This document shows, piece by piece, positions 12,068 to 24,770 of a stretch of 64,000 nucleotides of DNA; position 1 is the first letter of the stretch, and each line of letters starts with the position of its first letter. Location: contig NC_083599.1 of assembly GCF_020882245.1 (NCBI RefSeq), positions 46,278,748-46,342,747 of the forward strand, read 5' to 3'. The notes under the pieces are model-generated. The model worked only from the letters and a program-made list of their open reading frames with translations, had not been told where the DNA came from and searched no databases. The stretch comes from Rhopalosiphum padi (taxonomy: Eukaryota > Arthropoda > Insecta > Hemiptera > Aphididae). A program made the position numbers and the translations under genes.

Positions 12068-13335
12068 GGGACTAGGACGGTGAGCCGACAGCTGTTGAGC
12101 CGACGTTGGGTATTATTATTAGTCTAGGGCCCGGATTTATATGCTCTAAAAACCTCAGAAATATGCACTATAAAATATACATTTATGATCTTATTTTTTA
12201 AAAATATACCCTATAAAATAAAAAATATGCGAAAACATCGATTAAAAATGTCTTTTATATTCGGCAACAAATTTCTTTAGCCTACGTAGTTGCACTGATT
12301 TTCGGCATTTTAAATATAAATAAATAAAATCGAATGAAAGTTACGCACTCGGATTACGTCAAAAACGAAGAAATAAACACGACTAATGTATGATTCACTA
12401 AAACCTACTCAATAAGACAATAACAGATTACTACTTGTACAGATAGGTCTCAGATAAAATAAAAAAACGACTTCGTCAAATTACATGAATTATATGTATA
12501 TATAAATAACTATAAATACGTTGTTTTAATTAAAATAAGCAAAATATTACATAATATATTATATCCATTTAAAAACCGTATAGGTATATGCAATAAAAAA
12601 TCGTAAAATACTGAAATATGCACTAAATGTCAACAAATGACAGAATATGCAAAAATATGCAAAAATAAAATTTTATATTTCGGATCTATTGACTAAAAAT
12701 CAAACTTGTAGCTTACCTAGCTATTTTTTGGACTGTTTAGAAAGAACATGCAACTGCATATAAATCCGGGCCCTAAATTTATTACAATAAAGATAATATA
12801 TTGTGTGCCTATATCGGCTATATCCACAATTTCCAAATAATAATAAGTTCGATATTTATCAAAGAAATTATTTGAGATAAGATATAGAACCAGTATTATA
12901 CATTTGTGTTATGTCCTATTGCTCTAATGTTATTTTGAATCAGTAATGTTTGTGCTATCGTCGTATTTTATTTTATAACAATGGAGTGTTTTTTGTTGAA
13001 CAACAAACTTTTTATAAATGGCTATGTTATGGTCAAAAATAAGAAAGTTTAAATAATATTATTGATAATAAATCTTAGATCATCATAGATTTTCTAAAAA
13101 GTATAGCTTATAATATAAAGCTAAAAGCTATAAATTAAATTTTTATTTTTTTAAATTTTTAATTATTAAAACGAATATTTTTAGACGATTATATTAATAA
13201 TGTATGAAATATGAATAATAAATTATAATTTAGTAATACATTTTTTATTTTTAAACATTTAAATTAGAATTTTAGATACCCTGTCGGCTTGATATCCTAT
13301 CAGCTTACTAGTTGTCGGCTCAACGTCGTGATCCC
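12068..13335. mobile_element. outer TIR element interrupted by a nested element
   Basis: The left end GGGACTAGGACGGTGAGCCG and the inverted right end GGGATCACGACGTTGAGCCG match imperfectly over about 26 bases, with GTGAGCCGACA/TTGAGCCGACA the best shared block. Near-repeats AATGACTA and AATGATTA lie just outside. The element at 12125-12775 sits inside it, leaving about 620 bases of its own sequence. Exact borders are uncertain. Confidence 0.45.
12125..12775. mobile_element. TIR element with GGGCCCGGATTTATATGC ends
   Basis: A perfect 20-bp terminal inverted repeat TAGGGCCCGGATTTATATGC occurs at the left and, inverted, at the right. The interior has many ATATGCA motifs. No target duplication was convincing. 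Its end resembles TAGAGGTCGGATTTTTATG at 54845, just upstream of a hAT/BED transposase remnant, so a hAT origin is likely (inference). Confidence 0.7.
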
Positions 13336-13690
13336 AATGATTAATACAATGTTAATGATTATAATGACATTTCTTAATAAATTCTAACTTGAAAATGTTT
13401 TATAATAAAATATATTTTTTTCTTTTAAATTTCTTAAATTCTCCCTTTACATTAATTATTTATTTTTTTTTTTTTACTTATTTTAACATGATCTAAGATT
13501 AAAATAACTTTTTCTAGCGCAATAGTTCATATATACACAGAAAAGCAAAAAATAAAACATTTTATGACGTACCTATTAATGAAAAAGCAAAAAAAATTTT
13601 CAGTGCGAATTTTTAATAATTTAGGTTATTCTAAGGCTAGGCGGTCTTTAATAAACCTGATTTTTAAATAATAACAACAAAAATATTTAC

Positions 13691-13843
13691 CGCCGTATAT
13701 TGATGAATAGCTTTTTCGTAGTTTTCCATTTTACAGTATACTAACGCCTCGTCTTGTAAAAGTATTCGTAGACTGTCGTCCGCGTTATCTAAATTCCCTT
13801 TCTTTTTTTTGTGCTTTGACTTATTTTTTTTCTTGCTGGTCAT
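13691..13843 (-). CDS. ODAD4: ODAD4/TTC25-like TPR protein, coding exon 1
   Basis: The exon starts at the ATG at 13843 and encodes 51 residues. A Lys-rich head (MTSKKKNKSKHKKKKGNLDN) is followed by LRILLQDEALVYCKMENYEK and IHQYTA, the first helix pair of a TPR. The donor GTAAAT after 13691 is phase 0. Joined to 958-821 it gives one unbroken 34-residue TPR (ILLQDEALVY... to ...SPNDK), strong evidence that these exons are adjacent in the mRNA despite 12.7 kb of intron. TTC25/ODAD4 proteins have N-terminal TPRs and dock outer dynein arms; the usual length is far greater than the 97 residues seen here. The poly-A codon run (AAGAAAAAAAAT) makes the region just after the start slip-prone, but the frame is intact. 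Confidence 0.75.
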
Positions 13844-15948
13844 CCTACAAAATATAAATTCAACATATTACGTAAATCAATAATATACATTTATGATTAA
13901 TTATATAGCAACATATTTTGTATATAGTGCTACAATACGAGCGATATATTAATTAGACCCATTAGCAGTTGGTATATAGACATAGACACATATACATAGT
14001 ATGATAGACTAATTAAATTAGAAAAAAAAATCGATCAACTCCCTTCTTTGATACAGTACTATACAGTTAGTGAGTTAATCTATCATACATTCATGTATAA
14101 CCAAAAAGTATACAAATAATATAGATAAATGATATTTATATGATAATATGATATTTAAAATAAAAGATTATAATATAAAAAACTGGAAGTTTTCTCTGTT
14201 ATATATAGTATAGAAGCATAGAGCTATAGGATGTGTAGAGTGTAACTTGTCTGCTCATCAATGAGTAGTTCACTGGATGAGTTCAATTTGAACTCAATGA
14301 TAAATCATTGTACTAGCATACAAAAGATGATTCCATATGTAAACAATATTTTCGTCTATATTTCTAAAAATTTCTGATTAAGTAGATATTTATATTTCTA
14401 ATAGTAAATATTTTCCAATAAAAGTAGAATATGTATATAATCCAAGTTGTACATAATTATAACAAATATAAAGTTTTAAGTATATAGCATAAAAATTGAA
14501 ATTAAATTATTTAGAATTTTTCAATGTTTAATTTAAATAATAATGGAATGTTTCAAATTCCTTTATTTTTGGAATAATAATTAATAAAAAAAATCTCATT
14601 CAAGGATAAGCTATAGTACGTTTAAATCATTGATGTTTAATTTGGATATGAACAACATATAAAGAAACTTTAAAATAAAATTTCAAGCTTAGTTCAAGAT
14701 GAACCAAAATATTTTAAAAGTTATTCTGTGTCTAGCAAATGCTAATATATAAGTGAAACATAAATATTACAACAAATTTTTAAATACAATTCACTATTCA
14801 ATTTCAATAATAATAATAATTATTATTATTCACGGTCAAATTAATTACTTGTGGGGAAACTATGAATATATGTTTATTAGTTATTTGTAATAATAGGTGA
14901 AGCGTCTATAATATTATTTTTTTTTAGTGTAATAAATTTATCATAGCATTAAAATGTATAATAACAATAATAATTATTATTTGTTAAAGTTTTTACTTGG
15001 TGTTCGAAATCCTATCTCGATATGTATCCCGTTTACAAGTTTTTTATTGTTTTGTTTAGTATCGATGTAAATATTTGGCTAATGTCTTTTAAGGTTTGTA
15101 ATTGTTTTATTTTGTTTCAAAGTTTATAAACTGGTGTTGTACAAGAAAAATAATAGGTTAAGGTCTTAGCTCTTGAGAAATAATAACTTATTATATCTAT
15201 ATAGTAAGCGCAGTCGAGTCGCGCCAACTCGAAAACTTATTTTTTATTACAATGTTACAGTTACGATTCCAAAGATAAAATCACAATAAATAGACGAGTC
15301 CAACAAGTATTTTTGCTGAATATTTTGGTTTATTGTATATTTATGTTGCATTAACGTTTAAAAAATGTTATGTGACTGTGGACTGATAATTATTGGGTAT
15401 TGCACGAGTAAATTATTTACAAATATATAGGTATAACATATATAGGTGTGTTGTGTTCGAGTATTACTATTGATTTTATAATTTATTATATTATACAAAA
15501 TTAAAGATAAAATTATTATTTATTTATTCCTCATAACTCACGAGTCGTAATTTTTTTTTAAATATTAATAATATATAGGTATAATATGTTGAAGCATTAT
15601 ACCTATTATACCTATTTATTGTTTAAACATTAAGAATTAGGTTCCTACTCGTCAAACAGTTTAACGGTTAAATATTAATATAGTATATGATAGTTAATTA
15701 TTTTTTTAAAAATATAGTTATAGTACCTATATTCCAATGAACCTATTTAATAAATCTTTCTAAAATTTAAATCACTAAATTAACTTTTTATTTATTTATT
15801 AAATTTAACTTAGTTTATATCAAACCCCCCTTTAAAAAAAAAAGAAAAATTTTGATTTGACTATAGTAAAAACTTAGAATAAATTGAGGAATTTAAATAC
15901 ACATAACACATACATATACATATATATACATATATAAGTTTATAATTA
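13844..15948. other. upstream flank of ODAD4-like gene, AT-rich
   Basis: This presumably contains the promoter and leader of the ODAD4-like gene, but no TATA box, CpG island or clear regulatory motif can be singled out. No other gene seen. Confidence 0.4.
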
Positions 15949-16132
15949 CAGTGAAACTTCCATGTAACGAACTCCCATTTTACGCAATTTTCTGTTTAAC
16001 GAAATATTTTTAAGAACCATGACCTTCATTGTTAATAAATACGTAATTCTATTTAACGAATTCCACCATATTATCACATATTCCTTTATATTTTTGTTGC
16101 TTATTTGACTTCGTTGTATGGAAGTTTCACTG
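15949..16132. mobile_element. short TIR element, family M1, copy 3
   Basis: It starts CAGTGAAACTTCCATGTAAC and ends, inverted, CAGTGAAACTTCCATACAAC. TA lies on both sides. 184 bp, same family and orientation as the copy at 9303-9475. Confidence 0.8.
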
Positions 16133-19100
16133 TAAAATGTATTAATGTATATTGTACATTGTATAGGCAGTGTTTAAGTGAATGTGTAGGTATATCACAT
16201 AAAAGTATTATGCTGGATGTCCATATCATTTAAACCGATATATATATATATATATAGATATACTATTTAGTATCTATTAACCTATATTAAACACACATCT
16301 CAGAAAGTACTTTATCAGTAGAGTAATAAAACTTCATTAATTGTTAAAATAAGTATAATATATCTGCTGGTAATAAAATTAAAAAAAAAAAAAAAAAATC
16401 ACATGTATGGTGAAAATTACATTAAAAATTAAAAAAGTTTATAATTTACACATTATTTGGGTATTGGGTATGTGTCATACATGCTTTTTTCCACCAAAAA
16501 TTAGGTAATGAAATTGAGAAGTTTACGTCAATCACACGCATGTATTATTAGATGTCTGAAATTTTAAACTTAATTGTTTAATGTTTAATATACACTCCGA
16601 AACCGAAATTGATAAAATGCAGGTAATAGGATTTTTTTTCAATTAATGAAAAATTCAAAATGTTTTAGCCTCAGTGGTTATTATAAAGTGCTATTAATTA
16701 TAACCCATCATCCTTGAGTTATATATGTAATGAGTTTAGCGTGATTCCATTTGTTTTGTTTTTACTTGGTATGAAGTTGAAAACTTTTACGTGCAACGAA
16801 GTACATGGGTACGAACTGTTGTTGGTACACAAATAATAATTATTATACATATATTTATATCAATTATTATATTATGAAATTTAATGCTTATGGTATAACG
16901 GGCAGTAGCTACATTATTTAAAGATTTTCTTTGTGAATTATTATTCATTACATTCCTAGTTGATTAAAACAAATAACAGTGAATGCATAAATATGCATAG
17001 ATAAGTAGATAAGTAGATATGTACGTAATTATTTGTTTCATTTGGTATAGGTACTCTTAAATAAAATTAATTATAAATGATTTATCGAGAGTACGTCTTA
17101 CTAAATGGTAATAAAACTAAAAGCATTCAATTGAATTAACTACCAAGAAATATGCTTAATGTGTGTTTGTTTTATCTAAAAAAAAAAAAAATCCCTTCCT
17201 GAAACTCAATAATAATAATGATTCCATGTGCATCGTATAATAACTAACCAACACGCCAATCGTTATTTTAACCGTAAAAATGTAAAATTAGTTTTTAGAG
17301 TGAAAGAATAATACTGAGTCCTACGGCTTACAGTCACATTATAAAAATTGTTAAGAATTTAAAATTTATTTGACACTAAACATAATAGAAAAACACAGTG
17401 AACATTTTATTCCCTGATGTATATATTATAATACGATTCCGAGTGTACCTCCTATTGTCATTGATTAGGTAATTGTAATGAATGTGTTTAATTTTAATTC
17501 AATAAAACATAATTCCACATGACTAATAATTTTGAGCTGAGCATATATGTCAATTTATATTTTCTATATAGATTATAGGTGTATTACTAAACAAATTTAT
17601 TATTTATTATTTAATTATAATTAAAATTATATTTACATTACTACAATAGAAAAATTAATTTTTGCAAAAAAATCTTATCTATTATACTAAGGATTGTTAT
17701 TTATTTATATTTTCTAAGGATAATAAGTTTGTTATATTATATTCAATATAATTAACTATAATATTAACAAAAAACATTTGATGTAACGTATAATTTAAGT
17801 ACCGTAGAATAGTTTTAATAGGACGGATATATAAACAGTTTAAAAATAATTTTGAACATTTAATTGTGTATAGAAAATTAGAAAATGATAATTTAAGTCA
17901 TAGTTGAATATATGTTTCTATGACAAATTATGAAAATCGTTTACTGATCAATTGTTCTTAAACGTAGGTATATGAGTATCCAATAATATCATCAATATTG
18001 GAACTTAAAATGCTCATAAAAATTTATTCAGTTTATCACTAAACAATTTACTTTAAATTCCTACAAAAAATGTACAAGGAATCATATATAATTTTTCAAG
18101 CCTTAAGTGTTAAAATTAATAATTCAATACATTTTGAGCTGTACACAATAGGTAATTTATATGTTCGTTATTTTAACAAATTTTATAAAAATTTGAAGTA
18201 TAAACTGAACATTTTTACATAAGACATTTTAAATAAATAAAAAAAAATTAATTTTTGAATGTTTGTTACAACCATAAACAAATTAAAAAAAACTATGTTT
18301 TCTTCATATTAATAAATACTAATATAATTTTTTTGTAAACATTTTAAGTATTTACGTCACTTTTACGGTTATTAATGTTTAACTTATAACGAGAATACAA
18401 TTTTTTTTTCTCATTAATACTTTCCTTTTTTATAGTTTTTGATTTGTATTGTTTTGAAAAATGTTAGGAATTTTTTTACTTTTTTATATGATAGACAAAA
18501 CAAATATAGGTAAACATATTATTATTGTAAAACCAATACATTTATCGATTCGCTATTAAGATCTTAAAGACACTGAACAAAATTATTATTAATTGTTTGT
18601 GAACATATTACTAGCTCATTGTACTTATTTATTAAAGAACCTATATCGAAAACACAGGGTAATTAATGACTTTATATGAGATACTCACTCCGCCCCTTCT
18701 CCAACCCAGTACTCAAACTAAAAAATCTACATATTATGGCTATAAATATAATGAATTATAGTCGGTGTAGTGGATGACTAGAGTAATGATTAAAGTGTTT
18801 CATTCTTTTAATATTTTTTTATAATTATATGTAGGTATTCCGTGTCCGGCACATATTTATAATTTATAAACTTGAGCCTAAAGGACCAAAGACAAACAAT
18901 TATAAATGAGATTATGAAGAAATTAAGAAATACTACTAATATAATGAAGAACTACATATACCGTTTAGTTTAAATGAAGGTAGAAAAGCCCATTTATATT
19001 ATATTGTATAAAAACATAAAACCAAGCTTAATTTTATCAGTAGTATAAATATATTGTTAATGCTCAATGTCCAGTATTATTGTTTCAAATTATAGCATCT

Positions 19101-19960
19101 TACAAATGCAGTATCTGCAATGTTGCAATGTGAACTTGGTCACAATGCATATTTATTCTTATTCACTTTTCAAATTATTCATTTTATCAAAGTCATCATA
19201 GATCGTACTCAAACTTAAAATTATTATCCTAGATAATTGTGGGATGAAAAAAGCTGTCTTGTTGGTTGATATAGTGTTTATCTTCTATTCATCCCCCTCA
19301 AATCTCTACTTGTCTTCACTTAATTGTTTTCGTATAATATATTTCAATATATAATGAATCAATATATTGATGCTATATATATTTGTTTAAGTACTATAAC
19401 AATATATAACATTTGTATAATCGTATAGAAACCCGTCAGCAGTACAACCAGAAATATCCAGAGAGATGATCCGTTATATATACCTATATAGGTATTAATT
19501 AGTAGGTATTAAAATATTATTACAATTTACTGCATAAAATGTATCGCTTGAAGTGAATACCGTGAATACTATATACTCAGTTGTGGCTTATGTGACCATT
19601 GTGACTACCCTCACTTAAGCACAGACCTAAGCCCAGGTACCCTTCCACCATCCCTTGGTTGCGTCACTAGAATTCATGTATACACATTAAGTTGTCAATC
19701 AGTTATAGGTATACAAAAATTAAAATGTGTAAATCACGTATTGATGTCGCCACGTTTATCATCGGTTTATCAAAACAGGTGGGTGTATCATTTCTCGACT
19801 TACTCGTTTTGGTCTAGTAGGTATTATTATGATATAATAATATACTGTATCGAATCGCAGCCACCCGACGGAACCTCTGTGGAAACGACTGCACGACACG
19901 ACGATATAATTTTAACGATATATACGTTTATGTACCTATGTATTTTATTAAACTAAATAA
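16133..19960. other. long AT-rich gene-free stretch
   Basis: No protein-coding frame with a recognisable domain, no RNA gene and no clear transposon ends were seen. It holds short AT and A/T homopolymer tracts only. Confidence 0.45.
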
Positions 19961-20198
19961 TGAAAAACATAGGTGGCAAGCGATTACACGTGGCTGGCAA
20001 ACTTGCGCGACAGCAAAGACTATATTTCGTTTGCTGAGCGGAATACGCGATTGTCTCGCTGGGCCGCGAGTGCTACAAGTCCCGGACACGAGTGACTAAC
20101 GTCGTCGTCGTATAATACGCAAAGTTTTCGGAACGTTTTCGAATCTTCCGCGCCCCGCGCACACGCAACCCATTGGGCTCACTATCACAACAACAGTC

Positions 20199-20236
<38 letters not shown>

Positions 20237-20480
20237 CTGCTCCACGCATATAGTTTAATTGATGTTTCGTGACAGGACTTTTCGTTTTTTCGGTAAAAGT
20301 TATAATAATAAGTCGACTTTTGTTTGGAACTATATAATACACACACGCGCGAGCTCGCTTACACAGGAAGGCTAATCTAGGACAAATTACCTATTACATA
20401 ACCCGACCCGACCTCACTTCGTTCCACGATTATGTAGTTATATATTATGCCTATATACATTTGTCATCATCGTCGGCTAC
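19961..20480. promoter_or_regulatory. CpG-rich island, possible promoter or 5' leader
   Basis: Blocks such as GCGCGACAG, GGGCCGCGAG, CGTCGTCGTCG and CGCGCCCCGCGC stand out from AT-rich DNA. An (AT)n tract lies inside. I see no coding frame on either strand that I trust, so strand and gene are unknown. CpG-rich blocks in this window otherwise mark the promoter of the glycine-rich gene. Confidence 0.3.
20202..20235. repeat. (AT)n microsatellite
   Basis: About 17 uninterrupted AT units, within the CpG-rich island. Confidence 0.9.
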
Positions 20481-21679
20481 GGCGTGCGTTGGGAGTTATT
20501 CGTTTCCACAAAAACAAAAATTTTCGTTTCCGCCTACTATATTATTTCTGCCAAAGTAAAAAAAAAGATTTGATTTGATTTTCCATCAAATCTAGGCATA
20601 CATATTATGGTACAAATTACATAGCATAATAAGATATAGTATATTATATTATAATTATACTATTTTCAAAAACTCTATATTGGCAATATTTTAGGTTTTA
20701 TGCTCATTTATTAAAACATAAAAAGACCAAAAATTATGACTAGTGGTTCTCAAATCTCAAATCTCAAACGATAAATTTGGAATAAAGTATATTTGGCGAA
20801 AACGAAAACCATTCCTTTTTCATTTTAGCTATAACCATAGATTGTAAAATAATAATACGTATCATTGTGTTAGGAATGACATTGTTTTTGCGGGATAATC
20901 TAACAAACGGATTGTCAAACTAATTATTAAACTGTTAGCCAATATTCATGGGTAAATTTATATATATATCTAAAAAAACCTAAGTTAAAAATAATAATAA
21001 TGCAACAATTGAACTTTGGATAAAACTTGGTGCTATATTATTACTTATTATATTACTTGGAAGGCGGGCGGGGAGGAATAGGTATTTAATATTTATTTAT
21101 TATTCACCTCTAACATGAGAAATAACTCTTGAGTTTGTTGTCTCAAATTGATCTCGTAACATGCTATATTTCAATAAATAATAAGTGAAAATGTTAGTCT
21201 TTATATAGGTAATACTATATTTGCTATAATTATTAGATATACCTAAGTATTAAAGATACAACTATACAAGTAGTTTACATTTAATTAAAACTTAAACGCG
21301 CGAGTAAGTTGTTGTCATTGTACAAATTAATTTATTAAGTTAGTATAGTAGGTAGGTTATTTTACGATATTTTTTCGAATATATAGGTTATATGTTTTGA
21401 TATTCATATATTTATATATTAAATAGTGTTTAAATGAGTTACTAACCTCAATGGTCGAGTTTAAACGTCAAAGAAAAAAAAAATTAGGTAATTATTGTTA
21501 ATCAATTGAAAAGTATTTGTATTTATTTTTAGATAATTGTTATGCTGATAGCTAATGTATTTTTATCAGGTATCTTTATTTTACCCTTTAACTATACTAT
21601 CTACTATATGTCTATATTAAATATAACTTTATACCTAGCTACATTGAATTAAATTCATATTAATAATATATATATTATT
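20481..21679. other. AT-rich spacer, nothing recognised
   Basis: No gene, RNA or transposon ends supported. Confidence 0.45.
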
Positions 21680-21736
21680 AATTTATAATGAGTATTTCCA
21701 ATAATATGATATTATTGGAAATACTCATTATAAATT
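21680..21736. repeat. perfect 57-bp palindrome (28-bp arms, 1-base centre)
   Basis: The left arm 21680-21707 begins AATTTATAATGAGTATTTCC. After a single G at 21708 the right arm 21709-21736 is its exact reverse complement, starting ATATTATTGG. A one-base centre rules out a normal hairpin-loop precursor. Such perfect foldbacks are usually recent, since mutation quickly breaks symmetry. Confidence 0.95.
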
Positions 21737-24380
21737 CTGAGCTATGAATCATGAATGTATTGGTTTTACAGTGAAGTGTGTGTATGGTTACATCATATTT
21801 AAACAAAAATTTATCTTTATCATTGAGGATTGTTTCTGGTAGCAAATTGGATTTTGTTGATACTTTTAAAGATTATAATTTAAAATGATCAGTAGGTACT
21901 TTTCAAAAAAAAAATTACGGAAAACAGGAATTTTTAAACTTTGTTACAATTTATGTTTAATATTTTTATTTACGAGTAAAAGTATAATCGTTTATGTAGT
22001 TACATACTTTAACGAAAAATTACAATTTTAGTTATTTTGTTGTAATTCAAAAATATTATTCACAAAGACTCTGTGGCGTCGAACACATATGTCATGTAAG
22101 CGATCGCTTCATATCTATTCATAAATATGTGGGTGGGTGTGTACAGGTGAGTTCTTGGGTTACTGAGTTATTAATAAAGTTAAATAAGGTGTTATATATA
22201 TTATAATTGATAAATGATAGCGTGTGATCTAGATATTAGAAGTCAAATAAACCACAATTTTAGATTTTGCTTCACAAAACAAGTCCGAGTTTGGCGCCAC
22301 TGAAAGACTAAAAACTTTTACATTTATAATTATTATTTCGTATATTTGAACCACCTATTTGAGAAATGACGTAAGTCAATAAAAGATATTTCGAAGAAAA
22401 CGCAATAAAAAATTGTTTTTACGCTACTAGTTATGTACTAGTGGATACAAAATTTAAAAAAATAAATACATTTTGGCCTGGGAGAGGTGCATTGTGCATG
22501 TAAAGTTCCTGGACTACTTCCCTCGTTATACGTACAATGATAATACAACAGTGCAGTTATCTACTTGCTAACTTATTTGTTTATTAATTGAAAATTTTCA
22601 TACATTACCTACGCGATTATCCGTAGTGTAAATGTGCGGCTGAATTATTATAGACTTCATACTGGATTTATATTTATTCCCAAATATGCGCAATCAGCCT
22701 CAATTACTCCTATAAAATAATATTAAAATATTATTTTAATGATTGGACAAAAAGGAGTAGTATAATACTGCAATAAACTAATTTGTTTAGTTATTATTTG
22801 GTCCAACCATCTTAAAATTAAATATTATTTTTTTTTAATTTCCACACATTAAGAATCGATCCATATATAACACATTCTACGCATAATCTCAATTTTCAAT
22901 AGTTTATGATTTATGTCGTTTTTCAAATTGAAGGTAATTTTACTATAAACAATAATATTTAGATTATTTTTAAGCTTTTATTGCCTATTTATTTATTTTT
23001 ATTTTTATTTAATTTATTAAAATACTAAACTATTTTAATGCATGTTTTTGATAACTTTAAAAAACTAAATTCGATATAAGTATAACATTAAAAACAGTAA
23101 CACATAACATAAACTGGTTTAGTCCCCTAATAGAAATAATGAATCCTAGTGCACTATTCTCATCATATGTAGAGTAGGACTAGTAAGGCTGTTTATTAAA
23201 TAATTAGTTTAATAAAAAGAGACGAGAAAATGGAAAACACTACAGGAATTAAAAACCCGAATTCTAAAATTAAGTTTACATTATAGATCGGGTGAGTAGA
23301 TAATCAACACGAGATATGACCGTCAACGAGTAATGACAAAAATTATATGTTGGCCTGAGCTCGTCCATCGTTAATTGTTAATAACGCGATCATATTATTA
23401 TTATAGAATAAATTACTCTATAATCAATGGTATTCACACTATTATTCAATAAATCCAAAGTTGGAATTAACTCAAAAGATAATAACAATAATAATATTTA
23501 TGATATAAATATATAATAATATAGTAATATAATAATTAACAAATGCAATATTTTCTGCAAAAATTAATTTGACTTACCGTGTATTACTACAAAAAAAAAA
23601 AAAAAATACATTTTTATTCTTAATGCACAAAATTGTTGGTTGTATTGAATTATTTATCATTGAATTCAAATTAAACACATCCATTACACTGACCTATTCA
23701 ATTACGAGGTACACTCTATAATGTCTACTATATAAGCGTACATCAGTGCACTTATCTACTTATGTTTACTTATAGACGTCAGTGCAGTGTATGAGGTGCT
23801 TTCATATCTACTCAACAGAATCATTAGAGTTAAAATACATTGCTATTTTTTAATTACATTTTTTTTTTAAATAAAAAGAAATCTGTTTAATGTTCATGTA
23901 TAGCAGGTTATCAGTGGTTGTTGTTATCACGTGTATGCATTATGCGACAGAATTGTTTTGGAAAAGTTAAAAGGAGCTATTCAAAAATACGGTGATAACG
24001 ATACTTTTCAGTTGTTCCAAAAGTTACAATAATGTTGAATGCGCATACACATTATTATTTATTTAATTTTAAATAATTAAAAATTATATATAAGTACATA
24101 CTAATTAAATATGAATTTTAATTTCAGGCTAATATGAAAATGAAACTAGCAGATTCTCAGGTACAATAGAAAATAGATAATTTTTTTACTTTATTTTAAG
24201 CACGCGTATAAATTTAGAATCATTAAAAAAAATCGTTTATCAAATCAACCGCGGTTATATAATCAAAATGATCTGAACATTCTGAACTAATGTGATAACA
24301 TTAAGCGGAACTCACTGTAATTCTCTGTTCCTCGCTTGTCCAGGTCACCGGTCGCCACTGCGTATTTGACATTATATTTT
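21737..24380. other. AT-rich spacer, nothing recognised
   Basis: No supported gene. It has short homopolymer and AT tracts. A lone CTCTATAATCAATGG at about 23413-23427 resembles one end of the P-type element at 26209 but has no partner. Confidence 0.4.
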
Positions 24381-24770
24381 AATAGTAGTAGCCTGCAGGT
24401 GGTATAATATTATTCGTTTGGTGTACCTGTCGAATTACCGATGCGTATGTCACGCCGTTATGTCCGGAGTCACGCGATCCCGCCGCCACCGACGAAGTCC
24501 CTCCCACACCATTAAACCGCCCCTTCTATTCCTGCAGAACCGGTAAGCGATCGGTCCCCGTACTGGATCGTGCCGCTGCCGTTGTGTGTATTAATTTGCG
24601 AAACTTGTGTAAGTACAACGACGACAACGTCGTAATAACTGTAATATAATAACGCTAATAATAATAATAATACGGGTTAAGTCACATCGTTTAAAAGCGT
24701 CCCGCGGGCTGGTGGGCGCGTGTGCCCGGGCTATTAAATCGCCGCGGTGGGTGAATCACGGACGACCGAG
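24381..24770 (+). promoter_or_regulatory. CpG-rich island with a possible untranslated first exon
   Basis: CG-rich DNA (ACGCGATCCCGCCGCCACCG, later CGTCCCGCGGGC and GTGGGCGCGTGTGCCCGGGC) stands out sharply. On the plus strand GCGAAACTTGT is followed by the strong donor GTAAGT at about 24611, so 24400-24610 could be a 5' untranslated exon. No coding exon that would follow was identified, and a minus-strand origin cannot be excluded. Confidence 0.3.

Noticed and set aside
20073..20342. Minus-strand open frame of 89 codons in the CpG-rich island
   Set aside because: It is interrupted by an (IY)n stretch from an AT microsatellite, has no domain and no splice support.
21680..21736. Palindrome as a miRNA precursor
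   Set aside because: The centre is a single base and arms are perfect; animal pre-miRNAs have loops and mismatches.
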